Shown here one piece after another: positions 59,170 to 64,000 of a stretch of 64,000 bases of DNA; the stretch's first letter is position 1, and each line of letters begins with the position of its first letter. This DNA is from Dongia_B soli (lineage in GTDB: Bacteria; Pseudomonadota; Alphaproteobacteria; Dongiales; Dongiaceae): contig NZ_JAXCLW010000007.1 of NCBI RefSeq assembly GCF_034044715.1, positions 124,001 through 188,000 on the forward strand. The letters run 5' to 3'. The notes under the pieces were generated by a model. It was not told where the DNA came from. It did no database searches and was given only the letters and a program-made list of their open reading frames with translations. Both the position numbers and the translations under genes were made by a program.

Positions 59170-61176
59170 TCAACCCGCGCGCAGTTCAGCGAGGAAGTAA
59201 TCGACCTGGTTCTGCAGATCCTGCGACTGGCGCGTGAGGTCTTCGGCGGCATTGAGCATCTTGCTGGCGGCCGAGCCGGTCTCGTTGGCCGATTGCGTGA
59301 CATTGCCGATGCTGCGGGCAACGTCGCTGGTGCCTGAGGCGGCGTTTTCCACATTGCGGCCGATCTCCTGGGTCGCTGCGCCTTGCTGCTCCACGGCGGC
59401 GGCCACGGTCGTGGTGATTTGATTGATCTCCTCGATCGTTTTGGCGATCGCCTGGATCGCGTCCACCGCCTGGCCCGTTTCGGTCTGAATAGCGGCAATC
59501 TGTTGCGAAATCTCGTCGGTCGCCTTGGCGGTCTGGGTCGCCAGGTTCTTCACCTCGCTCGCCACCACGGCGAAGCCCTTGCCGGCTTCGCCCGCGCGCG
59601 CCGCCTCGATCGTGGCATTGAGCGCCAGCAGATTGGTCTGGTTGGCGATATCGGTAATGAGGCGCACGACATCGCCGATCCGCTGTGCCGCCACGGCAAG
59701 ACCTTGCACCTGATCGTTGGTGAGGCGCGCCTGATCGGCGGCCTGGGCAGCGATGGCGGAGGAGCGCGCCGTCTGCCGACCGATCTCGCTGACCGATCCG
59801 GCAAGCTGTTCGGTCGCGGCGGCCACCGCATTGACGTTGGTTGCCGCCAGTTCCGATGCGCTGATGACGCTTTCCGCTTCGCCGACTGTGCTTTCGGCCG
59901 TGTGGGTCATCTCCTGGGCCATGCTATGCACGGAGGTGGAGGCGCTCAGCACGGAATCGGCGACACGCTTCACATGCTCCTCGAAATCGGCGGCAGCGGT
60001 CATTTCGCGTGTCACCAAGCGCCAGCTCAGCATGGTGGAGGCATAGGCACCGGAGCTGTCGAGCAGGGCGCTGGCCTGAATATCGAAATACTGCCGCCCA
60101 TGGGGGATGACGGAACGGTAGGGCAAGGCCTGAATGTCTGCCAGCCGTTCCCGAACAGATTCCGGCGCATCAAAGAAAGCGAGTAGCGACACGCCGTCTT
60201 CGGTCTCCAGGACCTCCGTGTCGATTGCCAATTTCTGAAGCTCGGCGGGGAGATCGCCGGCCGGCAATTCGCCCAGGGACGTTCGCGCGAAGTGGTTCAA
60301 ATAGGTGATGCGGAAATCCGCTTGTGGGTCGGCCAACACCACTTGCAACGGCATATCTTCGATCACGCGCTGCAATTTGAAGGCATTCTCGACCTGTCGC
60401 TGCAGGCCGTCGAAGGCCCGCAACATATCGCCGATCTCATCGCCGCGTTTGGGATTGAGGCCGTGCCGAAAGCCGGCATCGCCTTCGGCCAGGGCGCTCA
60501 CCGCCAGGGCGGTCTTGCGCACGGCGCCGGAGATATTTCGGGCGGTGAAGAAGGTGACGATGCCTGCCAGCAAGGCGGCGAGGGCGAACACGATGAGCGA
60601 TGCCTTCAGCCCTTTATCGACCGCAGCGGCAAGATCGTCCATGGCGCTTTCCTGAGAATCGCGCACGCTATCCTCTGCCGTGGTGATCGCCTCGATCAGA
60701 CTATCAGTCCGATCGCCGATGCTTTGATTGAGATCGGTGAAGACCTTGGCTGCCGCCTTGGCTTCAACCGCATCCATGAGCGCCTTCTTGTCCTTGCCGA
60801 GATCGCTCAGGATCGTATTGACGGGATCCAAAGCTTCCTCGGCATCGGCGGGCAGGCCGGCCTTCTTGGCATTCATCAGATCCATCTGGATCTTGTAGGG
60901 GAGGGAGGTTAAAGCCGCGCGATGCGTCTCGTCGACTTCGCCGGAATCCTTGCTGACGATGAGCGAGACTTCGGCCAGCGCCAGTTCCAAAGCCGCCTCG
61001 CGGGCCGAGGAGAGGGCGGTGAGTTGATCGGTTGCGGCGCTGCCACGGGCCGTCTCGTTGCTGACGACGCGCGAACTGTACCAGGTCGTCGCCTCGATCA
61101 CCGCCATGGCGACGGTCAAGCTGGCCGCAATAATGAAAAGCTTCCCGGCAATCCTCAAACGCACGTCGAACCTCAT
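59170..61176 (-). CDS. Methyl-accepting chemotaxis protein with PAS-like domain
   Basis: A 668-residue transmembrane chemoreceptor. Membrane segments lie at about 11-32 and 191-211 around a periplasmic helical sensor domain of about 160 residues. A HAMP domain follows (about 212-262), then an unusual cytoplasmic PAS-like insert (about 270-395, LQRVIEDMPLQVVLADPQADF and WRLVTREM), then the signalling domain (about 410-668) with the hairpin tip containing NLLALNATIEAARAGEAGKGF and AVVASEVKNLA. No CheR pentapeptide tail is seen. The ligand is unknown. It lies downstream of a second receptor gene on the same strand. Confidence 0.92.
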   Translation of the reverse strand: MRFDVRLRIAGKLFIIAASLTVAMAVIEATTWYSSRVVSNETARGSAATDQLTALSSAREAALELALAEVSLIVSKDSGEVDETHRAALTSLPYKIQMDLMNAKKAGLPADAEEALDPVNTILSDLGKDKKALMDAVEAKAAAKVFTDLNQSIGDRTDSLIEAITTAEDSVRDSQESAMDDLAAAVDKGLKASLIVFALAALLAGIVTFFTARNISGAVRKTALAVSALAEGDAGFRHGLNPKRGDEIGDMLRAFDGLQRQVENAFKLQRVIEDMPLQVVLADPQADFRITYLNHFARTSLGELPAGDLPAELQKLAIDTEVLETEDGVSLLAFFDAPESVRERLADIQALPYRSVIPHGRQYFDIQASALLDSSGAYASTMLSWRLVTREMTAAADFEEHVKRVADSVLSASTSVHSMAQEMTHTAESTVGEAESVISASELAATNVNAVAAATEQLAGSVSEIGRQTARSSAIAAQAADQARLTNDQVQGLAVAAQRIGDVVRLITDIANQTNLLALNATIEAARAGEAGKGFAVVASEVKNLATQTAKATDEISQQIAAIQTETGQAVDAIQAIAKTIEEINQITTTVAAAVEQQGAATQEIGRNVENAASGTSDVARSIGNVTQSANETGSAASKMLNAAEDLTRQSQDLQNQVDYFLAELRAG

Positions 61177-61298
61177 CTGCCAAATGATAATGCCTGGCGA
61201 TTTCCTCGCTTGCGCATCAGTCTCGCGTCCGGGGGTAAACGGAATCTAAATTTCGCGCCGAAAGCGCTAATTAAATCTCGCTGGAACGGCGCCGAGAA

Positions 61299-62969
61299 TT
61301 ACAGTGTCTTGACAGAGCGCAGGAACCTCTCAACCCCGCCGCGCAGGTCGGCGGCATGACGGTCCAAGGCTTCCGTCGCCTGCAGCAGTCGGCCTGCCGC
61401 GGTCCGCGAATGACCCGCCGCGCCCGCTACCATATCTATGCTGCCGGAAACACTCCTGGCGCCGCCCGCCGCTTGTTCCACGCTGCGAGCGATTTCCTGG
61501 GTGGCGGCACCCTGTTCCTCGACCGCTGCGGCGACCGAGGTGGTGATCTGATTGATATCGTCGATGGTGGTGCTGATGCCGCGAATGGCCTGGACCGCTT
61601 GTTGCGTCTCGTTTTGGATCGATCCGATCTGGGCGGAGATTTCCTCAGTCGCCCGCGATGTCTGCGTGGCCAGGTTCTTGACTTCGCTCGCCACCACCGC
61701 GAAACCGCGTCCGGCCTCGCCCGCGCGGGCCGCCTCGATCGTCGCATTGAGCGCTAGCAGATTGGTCTGGTTGGCGATGTCGTTGATCATCTGCACAATG
61801 GCACCGATTTTCTCGGCCGCGCCAGCGAGGCCTTCGATATCATGATTGGTCTGTCGCGCTTCCTGGGAAGCCTGAGTGGCAATCTGGGTGGAGCGTGCGA
61901 CTTGCCGGCTGATTTCCGAGATCGAACTGGCCAGCTCTTCAGTTGCCGCTGCGACGGAGCCGACATGATTGGCGGTTTCGCTGGACGCGCTGGTCGCATT
62001 ATTTGCCTCGGTCGATGTCTGTTCCGCCAGTTCCGACATCGATTCCACAGCCTTCTGCATCTCCTGCAGCGAGGCAACCACGGCGCCAAGCACGTTGGTG
62101 ATCTCGGCATCGAAATCACGGCATAGGCGGTCGATGCTGTTGGCCCGCTGCTCACGTTGTTCCTGGGCCTCGCGTTGGGCCTCGGTAAGTCGCCGGGCTT
62201 CGACTGCATTCTGCTTGAAGACCTGCAGTGCTGCCGCCATGGCGCTGACCTCGTCGCGGCGCCCGGTATCCGGTATGTCGATTTCGATCTCGCCACCCGC
62301 AAGCCGCCGCATCGCATCGGTCATGCGCGACAGCGGCCGGATGATGGAGCGGCCGATCAGCGTCAGCACACCCAGCAGCACGATTGTCGCGGCAGCGGCA
62401 CCGAGGGCGATCACGATCACCAGCCAATCCATCAACTCCGTTACATGCTGCTTGGTGCCATCGGCCGCCTGTTGCAGTGTATCGCTGATGACGCTCATCT
62501 TTCCTTCCAGATCGGAAAAGGTCTTCTGGAAGTCCACGAGCTTGTCTTGGGCTGAGTAGTTATCCGTGAAGGCAGTCGTCGACATTGTCTTCGCCATGGT
62601 CAGATAGGCTTCTATGGCGGGCGCCGCCGCCTCCATGGCGCTGTGCGTCTCAGCCGGCAGGTCCAGCGCCTTATTGGCGGCGATCTCCTCGCGGAAATGG
62701 TTGAGATGTTCTTCTGTATCCTTGACCACCGCGTCCTGGGCGGTGCGGTTGCCGCTGCGTCCCTCGCGCAGAGCGATCAGCACATCTGATCGTAAAGCGT
62801 CGTGCATCATATCGGCTTCCATCTGATGTCGGATCGCCGCCGCCATCGTGTTGAGACGCGTTGCGCTCTCATTGCCGGTGAGCATGCCCCAGAGGCCAAT
62901 ACCGCCCACCAGGATCACGGCTATGACCGCGATGATGCCGGAAAGAAAAAGCCGTTGCCGAATAGTCAT
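61299..62969 (-). CDS. Methyl-accepting chemotaxis protein
   Basis: A 556-residue chemoreceptor. Membrane segments are at about 9-30 and 182-205 with a helical four-helix-bundle periplasmic domain between (MADM, EEHLNHFREEI and SDLEGKMSVI are recognisable pieces). HAMP spans about 206-260, followed by the signalling domain with A-S-S-I-S-E-I-S-R-Q-V-A and the tip NLLALNATIEAARAGEAGRGF. It is the ordinary transmembrane form without a PAS insert. The two receptor genes are 122 bases apart and may be transcribed together; the signal sensed is not known. Confidence 0.93.
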   Translation of the reverse strand: MTIRQRLFLSGIIAVIAVILVGGIGLWGMLTGNESATRLNTMAAAIRHQMEADMMHDALRSDVLIALREGRSGNRTAQDAVVKDTEEHLNHFREEIAANKALDLPAETHSAMEAAAPAIEAYLTMAKTMSTTAFTDNYSAQDKLVDFQKTFSDLEGKMSVISDTLQQAADGTKQHVTELMDWLVIVIALGAAAATIVLLGVLTLIGRSIIRPLSRMTDAMRRLAGGEIEIDIPDTGRRDEVSAMAAALQVFKQNAVEARRLTEAQREAQEQREQRANSIDRLCRDFDAEITNVLGAVVASLQEMQKAVESMSELAEQTSTEANNATSASSETANHVGSVAAATEELASSISEISRQVARSTQIATQASQEARQTNHDIEGLAGAAEKIGAIVQMINDIANQTNLLALNATIEAARAGEAGRGFAVVASEVKNLATQTSRATEEISAQIGSIQNETQQAVQAIRGISTTIDDINQITTSVAAAVEEQGAATQEIARSVEQAAGGARSVSGSIDMVAGAAGHSRTAAGRLLQATEALDRHAADLRGGVERFLRSVKTL

Positions 62970-63235
62970 GCGCCGCTCCGACCGGTCCGAACCCGAATAG
63001 AGATTTCGAGAAATTGAGCCTCGGAGTTTCGCAGAAAGTAGTTAATGCGAAGATAATGTGGCCGATACGACGCCGTCTATGCCGCTCATCGTCAGACGAT
63101 ATTCCTGCACAATCCTCTGGAGAGATGCTTCCAGGGGTTGCAAGCTTCCCAACAGCTTTTCCTGGCGTGATGTAAGGGCCCTGGGCCGGCTGCATGCGCG
63201 CGGACTCGGATATCTGACGGGGGAGCGCTGTTCAA

Positions 63236-64000
63236 ATGACGTTCAAATCCTTCTGGCCAGTCTATCTGACACATCATTCGCTGCCCGGCACCCGGCTGCT
63301 GCATTATTTCGCCACGGCCATCGGACTCTTGAGTGCTGTGGAAGCGATTGTCATGGGGCGGCCTTTGGTGCTGCTGGCCGGTATTGCCGTTGGTTACATG
63401 GTTGCGATCAGCTCACATTGGCTTATCGAACATAATCCGCCTTTGATCCGCATCAACGCCTTATGGGGCGCCATGGCAGAGCTGCGTATGTGCTGGCTAG
63501 CCCTGCGGGGCCGGCTGGCCGAGGACCTGCTCGACAGTGACACATGGCGGAGGCACCGGCAAAAGTTCGAACGGTCCAGAACCGCCCTGGCTTCCAGGCG
63601 CGGCCGTTACACGATGCTGACGATCGGCGCTTTAGGGCTGATCGCTGGTCTTCTCGATTTGGGCGATATCTTCGAACCGGATGCCGGCCTGCACTATCCG
63701 ATCATTCAGCTTGGCGTGCCGGTGGCTGCCTTCATTGCGGCGATGGTCGCCGGGATCAAATCCATCGCTTTGGCGCGTCTTGCCGGTCCTGTCGCGACTG
63801 GTGCCGCGCCGGCCGACCCGGGATCCTTGAACGTGGCCATGGCCTCACTTTCGGGCGATGCGCGATCGGTCATCGGCGATTCACTCTGGCGCGCGCATCT
63901 GCTCTTGTTGGCCTTCGGGGCCATGACCATGGCGCTGGCCGAATTCGCCGAGGCCAGCTTTCAGCCATCCGCCGAATTCTATCTCGCCGCAATCCTGCTG
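63236..64000 (+). CDS. DUF962 / Mpo1-like membrane protein, 3' end outside window
   Basis: The frame is open from ATG 63236 to the last base (255 codons, no stop). GGGGGAG lies about 9 bases before the ATG. Residues 1-90 have the DUF962 pattern: F-W-P-V-Y-L-T-H-H-S-L-P-G-T-R-L-L-H-Y-F near 6-25, two membrane helices, and S-H-W-L-I-E-H-N-P-P near 64-73. Yeast Mpo1 of this family is an iron-dependent dioxygenase acting on 2-hydroxy fatty acids, and these histidines match its type of metal ligands. Residues 91-255 add further hydrophobic helices not part of the small DUF962 proteins. Function here is inferred only. Confidence 0.78.
   Translation, partial: MTFKSFWPVYLTHHSLPGTRLLHYFATAIGLLSAVEAIVMGRPLVLLAGIAVGYMVAISSHWLIEHNPPLIRINALWGAMAELRMCWLALRGRLAEDLLDSDTWRRHRQKFERSRTALASRRGRYTMLTIGALGLIAGLLDLGDIFEPDAGLHYPIIQLGVPVAAFIAAMVAGIKSIALARLAGPVATGAAPADPGSLNVAMASLSGDARSVIGDSLWRAHLLLLAFGAMTMALAEFAEASFQPSAEFYLAAILL

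Overview
The window is one contiguous piece of a GC-rich alphaproteobacterial chromosome. The best guess is the order Rhodospirillales. This rests on a PopZ-type polar organiser next to valS, a dgt / SPOR / nagZ / scpAB / tatABC / serS / surE / pcm / nlpD housekeeping run typical of Alphaproteobacteria, a PAS_5 protein, erpA-xth, and a PCMT / rhodanese / TolC trio. The species cannot be named from the sequence. No insertion sequence, prophage, CRISPR array or rRNA was seen. The only tRNA found is tRNA-Cys.

Region 1 (1-14.6 kb) is a type I secretion locus. It holds the 3' part of a giant repetitive adhesin with a von Willebrand A domain and RTX calcium-binding repeats. After a strong terminator come a SAM methyltransferase with a regulatory domain, then the ABC exporter, the HlyD-type adaptor and a TolC-type outer-membrane channel, closed by another terminator. 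Region 2 (14.6-18 kb) holds tRNA-Cys on the minus strand, then a PCMT-family protein, a rhodanese and a second TolC. Region 3 (18-31.6 kb) is mixed: popZ, valS, a PAS protein, LemA with two TPM proteins, an M81 peptidase, a HAD phosphatase, a small exported protein, an RclR-like AraC regulator divergent from an AhpD-like protein and a DUF417 membrane protein, then xth-erpA and a GFA protein.

Region 4 (31.7-48.2 kb) is the conserved cell-envelope and chromosome-segregation cluster. Two things are unusual. argS, often found between dgt and the SPOR gene, is absent, and a ferric-iron-type ABC permease/ATPase pair without a binding protein sits between scpB and tatA. ScpA and ScpB carry very long acidic extensions. 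Region 5 (48.2-56.3 kb) looks like a stress cassette: an erythromycin-esterase-like protein, a phosphoribosyltransferase, a CBS protein, a DUF3008 protein, an Hsp70-like protein, then (minus strand) a formamidase-like hydrolase, a DEDDh exonuclease and a CBS-DUF294 protein. The divergent promoter region at its start contains two elements resembling the general-stress (EcfG) promoter.

Region 6 (56.4-64 kb) has rplM-rpsI behind a near-consensus sigma-70 promoter, argC with a gamma-carbonic anhydrase, two chemoreceptors on the minus strand, and the 5' part of a DUF962/Mpo1-like membrane protein that runs off the window.

Several start codons were moved inward from the longest open frame, using ribosome-binding sites and family alignment from memory. 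All functional calls come from reading motifs; no database search was run.
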